64,000 nucleotides of DNA, from NCBI RefSeq assembly GCF_963855985.1, contig NC_087097.1, positions 5,737,001-5,801,000 on the forward strand, given 5' to 3'. The translations under genes were made by a program, and so were the position numbers. Below are positions 46,695 to 58,894 of the stretch, in pieces (position 1 is the stretch's first letter; each line of letters starts with the position of its first letter). The notes beneath the pieces were generated by a model. It worked only from the letters and a program-made list of their open reading frames with translations, had not been told where the DNA came from and did not search any database. The DNA is from Ostrinia nubilalis (lineage: Eukaryota; Arthropoda; Insecta; Lepidoptera; Crambidae).

Positions 46695-47739
46695 GGGGAG
46701 ACTGGGTACGGTTGAAACAAAGGACGGTTGAAACAGAGCAAATATCTCGTAAACGGTTCCTCGGGGAGTGAGGGGTCCTAGGGGAAAACGAATTTAGTGC
46801 CTAAAACTTCCATAGCCGTTGACGTTGTGTGCAAAACGCCATATTGTTTTTTACTACCCAAAAGTAAGTATTTTTCTTCAGTCATTAACGCTTATACTAC
46901 CTGTTCTTTTTATATGAATGTATCGAGTGTGCGTTTGAGATTATAATGAAGCTTGTAGAATAAGGGACAGTAACTATTTTTAATGTGTTATCATTAGTGT
47001 CGAAACTATAAAGTATATTTTACCAAAAGTGGGGTTGGGGACGGTTGAAACATTTTTTGTGGGTACGGTTGAAACAGAAAATTTATTAATGTTTATTTTT
47101 TGTAGATACCGAGAGTTTGGGTAAGGAAGATTTCCAGAGAGGAAATTGACTTAGTAAAGCATAAGAGAAGGTAAAAGCTGGAGATTCACTGCGGAAAGCG
47201 GCGGAAAAGTCAAAAGTATGGTTTGAAAAAAAAAAGTATTTCGTTAACTTTATTCAGAATGTTAATATTATTTTATTATTAATGTTTATTAGATTTGGAA
47301 ATAAAATATCATTTAGTTAATCATATTTCTGTTATTTTTTTAAATGTTTACTACTTATCAAAGGCTAATTAATGTTTTAGAAATATTAAATACTTAGACT
47401 GATTAATGTCGTCATGTGGTACTATAATTTTAATATTCTTAGTATTCATGATAAATAAAAAACGTTTTATTAGTACTTATTGTATTATTTGTATGTATTT
47501 CAACAGATCCCAATCGCTGTTTCAACCGCCCCTGGCATGGGGACGGTTGAAACAAAATTTCTTTTTTTTTAAATTTCGTATATTTCTAAAAATAGTAACC
47601 CGAGAACTATAATGATAAAGCCATATCGTAGCTAAAACTTCAAATTTCAATTTCACGTATCGTAATCGTCACCTGGTTATTAAACAACAAAATTATAGAC
47701 AGTAAAAGCAAAATTGTTTCAACCGTACCCAGTCTCCCC
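46695..47739. mobile_element. 1.05-kb DNA element with repeated ACGGTTGAAACA motifs
   Basis: Inverted ends of 27 bp including the TA (GGGGAGACTGGGTACGG, then TTGAAACA) at 46693-46719 and 47715-47741. The terminal motif GGTTGAAACA recurs inside at about 46727, 47043, 47066 and 47543, with GTTTCAACCG near 47519. No transposase. A 68-codon frame at 47406-47612 spans the internal motif and is not a gene. Superfamily unclear; a TA target site is possible. Confidence 0.8.
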
Positions 47740-47924
47740 TACCTATAGTCTACTAAAGGCGTGAAATAGATTAATTTCACTAAAAATTAAAACCAACTCC
47801 AAAACGAATCACCAAAAGGTAGGACACCGACACCGACTCCGAAAATGGCTAATTTTGTAATCAGTATCCAAATTTTTAATAAGCTCTATAGAACAATTCA
47901 ATACCACTTTATCTTAATTTTTTT

Positions 47925-48025
47925 TAATGTGACAGGAGGCAAACGAGCAAACGGATCACCTGTTGATAAATGATTACCGTCACCCATAGACACCCGCAGA
48001 CCCAGGGGCGTTACAGGTGTTATTT
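47925..48025. repeat. Dispersed lepidopteran repeat fragment
   Basis: GGAGGCAAACGAGCAAACGG, ATCACCTGTTGATAAATGAT and ACCGTCACCCATAGACACC form a sequence order common in many lepidopteran genomes. Class uncertain. Confidence 0.6.
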
Positions 48026-48355
48026 TTAATTGTGGTATTTTCGCGAAGAAACATATTTAAAATCTAATTCTAATAAGTATGAAAAATTTGTTTCTTCACG
48101 TAAATCGATTAAGTTACAGATTCTGACTAGCTCCTAATTTGGATACTGATTGCAAAGGCCTAGTAAATAAATAACGTAATAATTTTTCTACTTGTATTTA
48201 TCTAGTGCAGTTGTTTTGGAGTCAATTATAGTTTTTTTACACTAATAGATTCTATTCAGGTAGAAAATAGCGCCTGAGCGCGTCATAATTCAATTGTATC
48301 GTCTGACTGCACGTACTCTATGAACAATTCTGACATAAAATCTATTGTCGAACAA

Positions 48356-48486
48356 AAGCTGGGTTGCACCATCTTACTTCAACTTTGACAAGCGTCAAAA
48401 GTCTGTCTAACTCCATACAAAAAACACCGGTTATCGCCAAAGCTACGGTCAAAGTTAGGTCACGTCAGGTGGTGCAACTTAGCCAA
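48356..48486. repeat. MITE family A, copy 6
   Basis: AAGCTGGGTTGCACCATCTT to GGTGCAACTTAGCC, with CTAACTCCATAC and AAAAACACCGGTTATC. Confidence 0.82.
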
Positions 48487-48571
48487 AGAAAAAATTCATT
48501 TTGATCGCTAATGTCAGTTTGTAGCGAGTGACACAACCTCCCCATCTGAAGGCCAGCGGCCGACTGCCGCC

Positions 48572-49046
48572 CAGTGTTGCCAGTCGGGTCTAGTCAGAAA
48601 TTACCAGAAATATAAAAAAAAGTAACCTTTTTGAATAAAAAGTAACCTTCATACGAGCGAGCGTGCGGAGCGATGATTGTGTAAGGTTGTTCATGGATGG
48701 AAAATGAATACATTAAATTTAGATGATCAAATTTTGATCATCTAAATTTGAAAAGTGACCAGTCGTATAAAAACGTTTCATGGATTTGCGTTTTATTATC
48801 GAAAAACATTCGCTAAAACTCATTTTTTTAACAAATAATAAATCAAATTCAAGTTTAAATGCACTTTATGACATAATTTTTAAATTGTCACTATTAATAT
48901 TTTTTACTGAATAACCTGTAAAAGTTAATTCTACAATTTCTGAAAAATCACCTAAAAGTAACCTTTTCATTAGTGTAACCTAAAAGTAACCATTGCAGTT
49001 CAAAAGTAACCTAAAAGGTTACAAAAGTAACCTTCTGGCAACACTG
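48572..49046. mobile_element. hAT MITE with perfect TSD
   Basis: Ends CAGTGTTGCCAG and CTGGCAACACTG, flanked by a perfect 8-bp duplication CTGCCGCC (48564-48571 and 49047-49054). AAAAGTAACCTT repeats many times near both ends, a likely transposase-binding array. A 35-nt palindrome lies inside (48715-48749). Confidence 0.93.
48715..48749. repeat. Perfect 35-nt palindrome inside hAT MITE
   Basis: AAATTTAGATGATCAAA, one central T, then its exact complement. Confidence 0.9.
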
Positions 49047-49837
49047 CTGCCGCCCGCACCCCGCGAAGGCCCCCTCAACAGCAAAACGTTCGGAATTTAT
49101 CAAAAGTAAAATTTATGAATGAAAGTAATGTTCGATTGAAAAACGCAACGTGTCATTTAAAGATTAAAGAATTCCCAATCTATTCGTGGAAAAATCTTTT
49201 AAATTAACATAGCCGTTTTGGAGGAGTAGGGAATTTAAGTAAAAAATCGATGTCCCGTATTTATTTTTTTAATCCAAAACAAAGAGACGTAGCGAAAATT
49301 CAAACGTCACAAATGTAGTCCTTGAACTGTTGTATAACATATATTTTTTTCAACTATTTCTGTCCAGCAGTAAAAGAGGAGTAGGCTTTACAAAATGCCC
49401 ATTTAGCGCGGATTGAGGACACTAATCGCCTTAAGCTACGCCTTGGTGGAAAATTGGCCTAATAATACCTAGTCAATACCAATCAACTAGACTTAAAAAA
49501 AAAACTTCGTTCCACAGATTCTCAGCGCTCTCGATCAAGCAGACAAGGTATGATTAATGTGGAGCAGAGATTGTCGGGTATCCACCACGTCCGGGTGATG
49601 TATTGCCCGACTACTCGGGATATATCTTGATTTGGGTCTTTAGAGGTTTAGCTACTGTTTTGTGATCGTTTATTATGATAGAGGTCGGGACCCATATTAG
49701 AAAATGAGGCTCTAAATTCGATTGAAACTTAAGAAGAGATTTGGTTCTGCGATTGGGCTATTTAAATATAAAGAATTGATGGATTGAAATACTTCATACA
49801 GGGAGTAGAGGATCTCAAAAGAAACTTTTATTAAGTG

Positions 49838-49955
49838 GTAGAGTCAATCTCAAATAGTTCGTAACACTCAAAGTGGCCAAAAAGTTGACAACACAAGACA
49901 ACCTTAATAATACATCGTAACAAAGACGTGCTACGAAATATTTGGTTGGCAAACT
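49838..49955. repeat. MITE family B, copy 3 (left part)
   Basis: GAGTCAATCTCAAATAGTTC, GTAACACTCAAAGTGGCC and AAGTTGACAACACAAG match the left arm of the family. The right end is degraded. Confidence 0.6.
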
Positions 49956-51029
49956 ATTTATTACTTACATGAGTAGGCACTACAGCTTCATTTCAGCAGT
50001 GTTACTACAGTCATGCTATGGTTATAAGTACCCTTGAAATATCATTTTTATTTGGTTAAAATGGTAGCGAGCGACCTGTGAAAAACATATTCGCAGAATT
50101 CCAAAAATCTCTTAAAAATATTCAAAGTGAGTTATTTTCCCAAAAAGTTACTTGATTCACACGTCGAGGTGTTGATGGAAAATATGGAAAAGTTGATGAA
50201 TATTGCAAACAATGTTAACGTTGTTGACTAATTAAGAATTCTTCGTTTTCGGGTTGTGGAATATTGCGATGTAATGGCGGTAGGACACGCATGAGTATGA
50301 CGTGTTCTTACAAAGGGATGAGCGAAGAACCTTAAAGTATATTTAGATTAAGGGTTTCTTATTGATATTAATTAATGTCATTATCTAAAATGCCCAAAGA
50401 TAATGATGTGGGCATGGTTATAAATGTAAAAAAATGCTATTTTTTGAAACCTATTATTATGAAACAATGTTCAAACAAGTGTGATTGTATACTCATTTTT
50501 TAATACTCAATTTTATTATATTGACGCCATAACCTCAATTTTTTTAATAAGTGATTATGTTTAAAAGGCTACGTAGAGTTGAAAAAAAAACGAATGAAAG
50601 TTATAAGAAGAAATTATTATTTCTCTACTTATAGATATGACCGTATTATTTCTGATTGCTAGCAATAGAATCTTTCTGTAATCATTACTGGCTATGGAAC
50701 AATACAAACACTAGCTTCTTTAATAATAATTGTGTGAATACTGAGTCATCGTCTAGAATGTCCATCCGAACTGTTTACATTACTATCAGCAATATGTTTC
50801 GCCTTTTACGAGACTATTTAGGGAGTGTATCAGATAGCCATCAAAATGCTTATTAAATTGCCTTGGGAGCAATAACATCGGATCACGGAGGCATTTGCCG
50901 CAGTTTCATGGGGTTCCCCATGATATTAACGCTACGCTTTCAACATCGTTGGTATAAATTATATGCCATGGTGAAATTTTAAAGTGAGAAATGGGTTAGA
51001 AGTTTATTTAAAAAGTTATTTAAGGAGTA

Positions 51030-51240
51030 AAATTTATGAATGGAAGAAAAAATCTAAAGCCTACTTACTTTTATGTAACTTTTTTTACATTGTCATAAGT
51101 ATAAATTCGTACCTATGTTCATTAAATAATGTAGTATTCTAATGGTGAAAGAATATTCAAAAATCGGTCCAGTAGTTTCGGAGCCTATTCAATAGAAACA
51201 AACAATCAAATATTTCCTCTTTATAATACAAAAAAATTGT
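51030..51240 (+). repeat. Dispersed repeat 3' end
   Basis: TCTAATGGTGAAAGAATATT, AAAATCGGTCCAGTAGTTTC and GGAGCCTATTCAATAGAAAC, then a short AAACAAACAATC tail, form a well-known lepidopteran non-LTR-type 3' end. Confidence 0.7.
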
Positions 51241-51989
51241 ATAGATTATCTAGTTTATAGCTAGTTAGTTACAAAATTAATTAATGTTGTCACTACCACA
51301 GATCATAGTATATTTAACTAGACCTTGATTAGGACTTACACCATTATTTTGGTTCTATTCTAAAATACATAGAATACTTTATTGATGCGATGTCTTAACC
51401 GGTGCAAATAAGTGTTCGGTAATGTTATAAATTGAAACATTCTGGCTAGAGATGTGCCGCTGAGAAAGTTCTCGTTCCCGGCAATATTCCCAGTGAGAAT
51501 ATTCTCGAGAACCGAGAACGCTCCCGGGAATATTCTCAGTGTTCTCGACAGAATACATTTAGTTTTAATTTTAATTTTGTTGTTTATATGTGATATTATT
51601 TGTAATGTTTCGATGTTTTATTAACTGGGCGTTAAGACTAGTCGTTATAAACAAGGCATGAAACGTGTGAGTGAGATATTGCTGTCTTGCTCACTCTTTT
51701 CGTGGCGAACGCGTACCGCCGCTTTAGGACTCGGCTACGGTATTTGAACATAAGTGTGCCTCTGAGTTTTAAGGCCCTTGCCACCCTGGCGGATTGCAAG
51801 CGGATTCAAAGTGGATTTAAAGCGGAGTGGCAACGCGACGGAGAAGCCGCGTGAAAATATCGTAAAGCTACCCAAAGGCTGCCCAGCCGAGCTGGATTCG
51901 ATTATTGACCTTTTTTTTCGAAGTTGGACCTACCTAACTGGACTGTTTGTCCCAGGTATACATTATTGTCAACAACCTCGAGTGTAGAG

Positions 51990-52690
51990 TCTCCAACTTT
52001 TAGAGGAGTGGGTGCAACACGGTCTTTAGACATGATTTTTAAATCTTGTCCATGTTCATTTTGAGACCCACTTGTTGAGAGACTCTATTGAGGCCATCGA
52101 GCATTGTGCCTAGATCTTCCACGATCTCAGCCATGACTACGATATCGTCTGCTGTCTGGGTGATGTACTCGCCGTTGATATTTATGCTGAATCCGCTCCA
52201 GCCCAGAAGCTTGAAAACATCTTCCAGGGCGGTGGTGATGACGTCTCCCTGTCTCACCCCTCGCTGCAACTGGATAGGTTTCGGGCCCTGATCTTAAAAC
52301 GGACTGTCACTGTGGCGTGTTTGTACAAGCCTTTCAACACTTTAATGTATCAATAGTCAATTTGGCACAGTTGAAGAGACTGAAGCACTGCTCATGTTTC
52401 AAACGAATCGAAGGCTTTCTCATAGTTCACAAACGCAAAGTGGCTGATTATACTCCTTGATCTTCCGTATAATCTGCCGTTGCGTATATTATTATGGTAT
52501 ATGGTACTAAAGCGTTTTCGGAAACCTGCTTGTTCCGGGGGCTGAAAGTCGTCAAGCCTGCTAGCGTAACAATTCGTAATGACTATCGAAAACAGCTTGT
52601 AGACATGGCTCAGAAGCGAAATGGGTCTATAATTCTGCAACAAGGTTTTGTCACCTTTTTTGAAGAGGAGTACCTATTACCATTCTTCTA
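51990..52690 (-). pseudogene. RTE-clade reverse transcriptase fragment, frameshifted
   Basis: On the minus strand 52643-52392 reads [20 protein letters not shown], then [16 protein letters not shown] and [10 protein letters not shown] (palm motif A, with Asp changed to Asn). After a frameshift, 52269-52039 reads RGVRQGDVIT and TADDIVVMAEIVEDLGTM, the catalytic (Y/F)ADD motif C with its first aromatic residue lost. It is clearly an RTE-type palm domain, dead by frameshift and active-site change. It was inserted into the hAT element. Confidence 0.88.
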
Positions 52691-52869
52691 AGTGTCGGAT
52701 CAATCTGGCTAGCATGTACTTTCTATAAAAATGTGTCAAATGATCCGTCAGACGTTACCAGAAGTGGCGAAACATGCCCTTACTAAGCGATTGTGAAATA
52801 TGACCTTAATATCAAATAAGAATAGTTTAAAAAACTAAAAACACGCTTTTAATTACTAACAGCACTAAA

Positions 52870-53130
52870 AAGCCAAAAATCATTAGGACCCTGGACATCA
52901 TCTAGCATTAAAGTGCTCGAAAAGACAAACCCAACGAACCCAAACTCGATGAGTTTCCGCCGTTTCGTCTAGGAGTTCCTATGGCTACCTCCTGACTCCA
53001 TCATTAGGACCCTGGACATTATCTAGCACTTAAAGATCTCAAAAAGACATCCAATGACCCCAAGCTCGATGTGATTCCGCCGTTTCGTTTAGGAGTTTTT
53101 TTGGCCACCTTCCAGTCCCATCATTAGACC
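52870..53130 (+). repeat. Two tandem ~115-bp units
   Basis: ATCATTAGGACCCTGGACAT recurs at about 52880 and 52999. Each is followed by a CTCGATG stretch and CCGCCGTTTCGT, then TAGGAGTT. It resembles a dispersed lepidopteran repeat with an internal duplication. Confidence 0.75.
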
Positions 53131-54509
53131 AGCTGGTACCACAATATTGTATTGTCATTTCTAATCTACATAATAATTGCCAAGTTTCATGATGATACAA
53201 GACTTAGAAGTGCGTGTAATTCAGATTCTAAGATTCCATTACATAGTAGTTACATACACGACGACCTAATAAGAGCGTGTTAAAAACGAAAAAATGGACA
53301 GTTACATTATTTAATTACGTGTAAAAAGAAATTTATGTCATCTTACATTATCATTAAAACGACATTTCACGACGAAAAAAATAATATATAATAAAGGTGC
53401 TGTTGCCAAGAATATTGCCGAGAAAGTTCCCGAGAATATTCTCGGGAACACTGAGAATATTCTCGGGAACACTGAGAATATAGCCTTACACTGCAAATAG
53501 AGTGTATTGTTTAATATACACTTATCTGTTGACTTAATTTAATACTATTTTACTTAAGAAAGTTTGTTTATTTCCATTTGATAAACATGATTCTCAACCT
53601 TTCTCACTTAGAAGAACGCTCCCGGGAACGCTCCCGAGAATATTCTCAGTTGAGAGAGCGTTCTCGGGAACGGCACATCAATAATTCTGGCTGCCTCTTG
53701 GACCGTGGGTCCAAGCACCCATAAACTGTACCCTGAGAGGTCAGACCGTTTAGCTGAGTCATCAGGTCATCAGGTCTAGATTAATATTTGTGTGGAGTCT
53801 GTAGAGCCAATGGATTTAATGCAAGGATAACGTGACAAGTATTTTACGCGATAAAAATTATTAGACAAATCAACAAGTAATTTTACAAAAGAACGACCGA
53901 TTTTTATAAAAGAACCTCCTCCTTTTGTTTGCCTTCTCAATTCGGTTGGTATTATTTTTTTATTAAGCTGCTGAATTAGTACTCGAATAATGATAGATAT
54001 TGGCCGTAGTTTCAGTATCCCATTTTAAATTATCTTGCTATAAGTATCCGCGACTTTGTACGCATGAAAATACATAGTTTGAATTATTATTCCAAGATTT
54101 TCATTGATGCTCTGCTCCTATTCATTGTAGAGTGATTATTATAGCATTTTTTATAACCTTCCTTGATAAATGGGCTATCCAACGTAATTTTTTTTTTAAA
54201 TCGGATCAGTTAATTCTTGAGATTAGCGCGTTCAACAAAAAAAAATATCTTCAGCTTTTATCACATCTATTCTAGTATAGATAATAATAATGGTTTGGCT
54301 TACAGATATTTCCTAAATTCAAATAGGGAGGAGTGTCTAGACAAAACACAAATTTATTTACATCTAAATCTTGTCCACTTCAGGTTCTGTTGGTCCGCAA
54401 AACTTCTAAGTATACTCCAAATGGGCCTTACTACGGATTTTTCAATTTCCGCTTCATTTATTATTATAAACTGATAGATTCAGAGATAATTTGATCAATT
54501 TATGGGTGT

Positions 54510-54680
54510 TTCTGGAGGGCATAGGACGTCCACCCACAAGGTGGACCGACGACCTTACAAAGGTAGCAGGAAGGCGCTGGAAGCAAGCCGCTGCCAACCG
54601 GTCATTATGGAAATCATTGGGGTGACGTATGTTCAGCAGTGGACGTCCTATGGCGGAAAGGATGATGATGATGATGAGGG
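54510..54680 (+). pseudogene. RTE LINE 3' end with ATG repeat tail
   Basis: CCACCCACAAGGTGGACCGA encodes the RPPTRWTDDL-type motif; GTTCAGCAGTGGACGTCC and an ATGATGATGATGATGA tail follow. Truncated 5' and frame-disrupted. Confidence 0.8.
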
Positions 54681-55038
54681 TTTCAATTTAGTACACATTA
54701 AGCTCAACAAAAGCATCTAAATAATATAGTTAGTATTTAGAATCTTGATGCTAATATTATGGTACCTAAGTACTTAGCCAAGCTGACTGACTGATTTTGC
54801 TAGGAATATGGAAATAAATCATTTTTATAAGACGGAATGTCAAGACCGCCCATAATAACATTCATACGACATTTGTAGTTACACGTGTCTCGGGATATTT
54901 ATCCCCCAGTAACATGATACCCTCTTTTTATTTGCTGTAGGCAACACAGATGGCACATTTTATTTCGACTTGCCAATAAAGCCTTCACTCAAAATTACAT
55001 GAGAATGTTGAAATATTAGATTGAAATTAAGCAAAATC

Positions 55039-55162
55039 TAAGGCTGAGTTGCACAAACTTACTTTAACCGTAACTATAATAATAATTGGTGTTTTTGTAT
55101 GGAGTTTGACCGATTTTTGACGTTTGTTAAAGTTAAAGCAAGATGGTGCAACTCAGGCTTAG
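55039..55162. repeat. MITE family A, copy 7
   Basis: TAAGGCTGAGTTGCAC at the left and GGTGCAACTCAGGCTTA at the right; the best preserved ends of the family. Confidence 0.85.
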
Positions 55163-55673
55163 TTACCTACCTAAAACTTCATCATAATGTCTGTTGCTTT
55201 GTTGATTTCTCCGAAATATTATACTATTCTTAACAGGAAAAGGAGCTTCATTCTTTGCTTTTTCAACAAAGCTAATTGCAATATTCCATTTTATTTAAGA
55301 ATAACGCTCGTATTCGTAAACGATACTTGCTTAAGTGAAGCAGCAAATCGAACGCACAGCGTTGAATAGAGCTCTGTGTGTCACCCTGTGCGTCAACGTG
55401 TACTGTGAGGCCTCATAGTAATGCTTGTGAATACGGGAATAAATAGTATGCGAAATAGAAGAAATGAAAACCCATAGTAGGTTCCCTGATTTCGTATACA
55501 GCCCAGGATATCTTTACCAAACCGCTAGTTGTACTAAAGTATTCCTTATCCAAGAGTCTGAAGGTGTTCGACAAATTCTATTTTAGATTCCTTTAAATTT
55601 TGTATCGGCTACTCTTTCTCTATTGGTGGTCTGCACATTTATTATTAAATTGTTTGAAGCGTAAACATGTATA

Positions 55674-56577
55674 CAGGGTGTTAGGTAAATGGGTATATGA
55701 GCCGACCGCGACACTAGCCCATGTTAACATGGGCATATAAATGGTATGGTGAAGTCAGAAATTTGATAGTTATCATCATTTTTTTTTTAATTTTCATACA
55801 AAATAAATTTTATTTACGTGACTCGCTTAGAGAAGTTTTTAAAGAAATCAATATACTGACTGTGGCTTCGCAATACATATTTGATAACATTATGTATGTC
55901 CGTAAACATATACATTTATTTACTAAGAAAAGTGACGTCCACTCATTTAACACGAGACATAAGAATAAACTTGCTGTTCCATCATTTAGGTTGCATAAGA
56001 TAGGTAATTCATTCTTGGGGAAATGTATTACCATATTTAACAAAATACCACACAACCTTGTCGAATTGCCAATAAACAAATTTAAGATACATATAAAAAA
56101 TACCCTTATGTCCAAAGGGTACTACAAGGTTCGAGACTATATTGATGACAAGGATGCGTGGTCAGTTCAGTCTGCACATATTTGATGTACTTAAATTTGA
56201 CTATTCTTACCGTTAGATAATTCCTGGCAATAAGTGGTGACTGAGTTTGTTCCGGCGTTTCTTCTCAGCACTTGCCATATGTTTGTCTCGAAGCGCTGGT
56301 AGGGCCCAAAAGATAAGGAGACATGTAAAGTGCCCCATAAGGGCTACCTTTTTCTTTTTTTATTATTTTCTATTGACGTTCATAAGTGCCACTTGTGGTC
56401 TAAACTGAATAAATATTTTTGATTTTGATTTTGATTTTGATTTTATAAAATCCGATATGTATGAAAAATAAAATAATTAAAATGAAGATATCAATTTTCT
56501 GACTTCACCATACCATTTATATGACCATGTTAACATGGGCTAGTGTCGGCTCATATACCCAGTTACCTAACACCCTA
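55674..56577. mobile_element. MITE family D, copy split by a LINE
   Basis: Left part (55674-~55804) and right part (~56446-56577) together equal the intact 262-bp element at 6.56 kb, starting CAGGGTGTTAGGTAAATGGG and preceded by TA. The centre is replaced by ~640 bp of LINE sequence. Confidence 0.88.
55805..56445 (+). pseudogene. LINE ORF2 C-terminus and 3' tail (jockey/CR1-like)
   Basis: The frame to the stop at 56183-56185 ends with DVHSFNTRHKNKLAVPSFRL, SFLGKCITIFNKIPHNLVEL and SKGYYKVRDYIDD, the usual region after the reverse-transcriptase domain of arthropod jockey/CR1-like LINEs. The 3' UTR ends in ATAAATATTTTTGATTTTG repeats. 5' truncation removed the RT catalytic motifs. Clade assignment is approximate. 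Confidence 0.8.
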
Positions 56578-57061
56578 TAGACCATTAAAGGCTTTTCCTT
56601 CAAATTACTATTTTGTTGTTTATATTACAGTGTAGAGACCAAAATTGTAACAAAGATGGGTTGTAACAAAGTCAGTTTCTCTGAATCTAAGATGAACCTA
56701 AGCTATCGAGCAAGCTTCGCAAATTCGTTGCTTTTCGACACTCCACAGTTTGCGTATAATTTTCAAATCGCTAACTGTCATAGTCTGGCGTGACCAGGTC
56801 AAAACCGCACTCAATGGTTCACTCCACTAGTGCACAAGAAAGGCTGCAGTGCGGGAGGAATGGCGACGGATTGTAAGGCTTGCAACCGGACCTGGTGTGA
56901 CGATCACGACCACTCTGGCAACAGTGTAGCGACGAAGAAGAAGAAGAACTGTCATAGGCGCAGAGAATTCGGCTTTGTGACAACTCATCTTTATTACAAT
57001 TCTCCTCGGTCTCCTATTTTTGAGCTTTTATACAGGTACTCTAGTCTCAGATCAAATTAAT

Positions 57062-57190
57062 GTTATCATCATCATCATCATGATTTCAGCCATAGGACGT
57101 CCACTGCTGAACATAGGCCTCCCCCAATGCTTTCTATGTTGATCGATTGGTAGCGGCCTGGGTCCAGCGCTTCCCTGCTACCTTTACGTT
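57062..57190 (-). pseudogene. RTE LINE 3' end, minus strand
   Basis: ATCATCATCATCATCATG, then CATAGGACGTCCACTGCTGA, ACATAGGCCTCCCCCAATG and TGGTAGCGGCCTGGGTCCAG: reverse complement of the RTE tail. Confidence 0.8.
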
Positions 57191-57747
57191 AGCAAATAAT
57201 GTTATATGTATCCATAAATTCCAGCAAATCGTTCTATCGCTAATGGAAATGACATTGGGAACTTTTTGCCCCACTTTTCGAAAAGTAGCGGACACAAACG
57301 AAACCTATCACAGATGAAACATCCTAATATCCAATTAATTTCCGTGCATTTTTTTTTTCTCTCTTATATGGGAATATTGAGAAAATGAAGTTTTAATATT
57401 TTATTTTACATTTAAACTTTTTATTGCATCTAAATATTAATAATATCATCACAAAAATACGCCAAATGACATCTGTCGTTGTGATCTGTGCTTTAACTTA
57501 TTACTGAACCAACTGATTGCTATGTATTACGGACATTATCGAGTTTGCTCTTTGATTGGGTTTCGGTTTAAAATGGATAGACAAAACCGTTGTCTTTTAG
57601 TTGTGATCGATCTGTGTTGCGGCGCAGAGAACATAGACTATCTCAAGCATTCCTTAAGACAAACAGAGGTCACGTGGAATTTCTTTTACAAGAAATAGCG
57701 CCACAATATAATTAGGTAAAATATACACATAGGTAACATTTTTGACG

Positions 57748-57832
57748 ACCTCCGTGGCGGAGGCGCACACACCGGTTTTCAAGGTATGCCGGGCCAATCC
57801 TGAGGTCCTGGGTTCGATTCCCGGCCGGGACA
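57748..57832 (+). repeat. tRNA-derived SINE head
   Basis: TCCGTGGCGGAGGCGCACAC resembles an A box region and GGTCCTGGGTTCGATTCCCG is a clear B box. The anticodon arm is not tRNA-like. Following sequence (TATAGAAAACGATC...) is the SINE body. Confidence 0.65.
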
Positions 57833-58894
57833 ATATAGAAAACGATCTTTTCACATTGTCTCTGGTTTGGGTGTGTTGTGGTTCGTCGTTCCCGTTTTCC
57901 ATAACACAAATGCCTTACCTACTTATTTTGGGTTGGAGTACCTAATGTATGAGATGTTGTCTAATATTAATTAATTTATAATATTTTATTTATTTATATT
58001 TTTTTATTTATTTATATTATTTTATTTACTTTTATTGGTTACTCTGCAATGCCAAACAACATAACATGTAAAAATATCAAATCATTTTAGACAAATATAT
58101 TTTCAACTTAGACTCGTCATATCTCAGAATTCCCATATGTCACAACATAGCGCTTTAAGTGAATATACCTACAAGTATAAAGCTTTGAAATAAAATACGT
58201 TTCATCTTTGTCCGCCGTGGGGCATTTTCTCATAGTAAAGTTCCCAATGTCCTTTGCGGCTGCTCTTCGCTTTGCTACATGAGAGAACGAGTTTAATAGT
58301 TTTCTGAGAGATTACCAATGGCTTAATAGGATAGTTTACGTAGCAGTGATTTTTAAGTAACATGAGTGAATTTGGTTTTACAGTGTTTAGGCGAAAAAAT
58401 AAATCGAGAAACGATTCTATACTCGTACTTCGTCGTGATATAGAAAAATAATTAAATTTTAGATACTAAACTTTTTAAAAACGTCTTTATGGTAATTGGT
58501 GAGGCTATCTCAGTTAAACTTGTTATTTTTCCATAATTACCTTTTTTTCAATAGACACCTCGCATTTATCGTTGATTATCTCCTGCACACTTTATGAGGT
58601 TGGCCATAAAAATACCATAAAACGAAGATTACTCAGCTTAGGAAATATGTTCTTTATTAGGGTCTGTTTAGAGATACTAAAGCTTTAGTAAACCGTGTCT
58701 CATAATTTGCCTTCGGCAAGCATAAAATATTTTATGCTACGTGTATACGGCGCGTTGTAAAAAACCAGTAGTGATCGGTGCTTCAAGCATGAACAGGACT
58801 GCTGTCTGAGGGCCGCATTTGAAATAACTCTTTAAGTATAAATGATGCTTAGGTTTACGCAAAAGTAAATTAGTCACAGCTTAAAGCTTCATCA

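Larger units (their letters stand above)
51447..53683. mobile_element. 2.2-kb hAT-like element carrying nested repeats
   Basis: Inverted ends TAGAGATGTGCCG and the complement of TATTGATGTGCCG, flanked by a perfect 8-bp duplication ATTCTGGC (51439-51446 and 53684-53691). GAGAATATTCTC and TCCCGGGAAT motifs repeat in both subterminal regions. The body contains an RTE fragment and a tandem duplication, so the element has grown by later insertions. No hAT transposase recognised. Confidence 0.85.

Noticed and set aside
52039..52643. Functional reverse transcriptase
   Set aside because: Frameshift between the two halves and changed catalytic residues (FVNY for FVDY, TADD for YADD).
55810..56115. 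Minus-strand 101-codon frame
   Set aside because: Antisense shadow of the LINE C-terminus on the plus strand.
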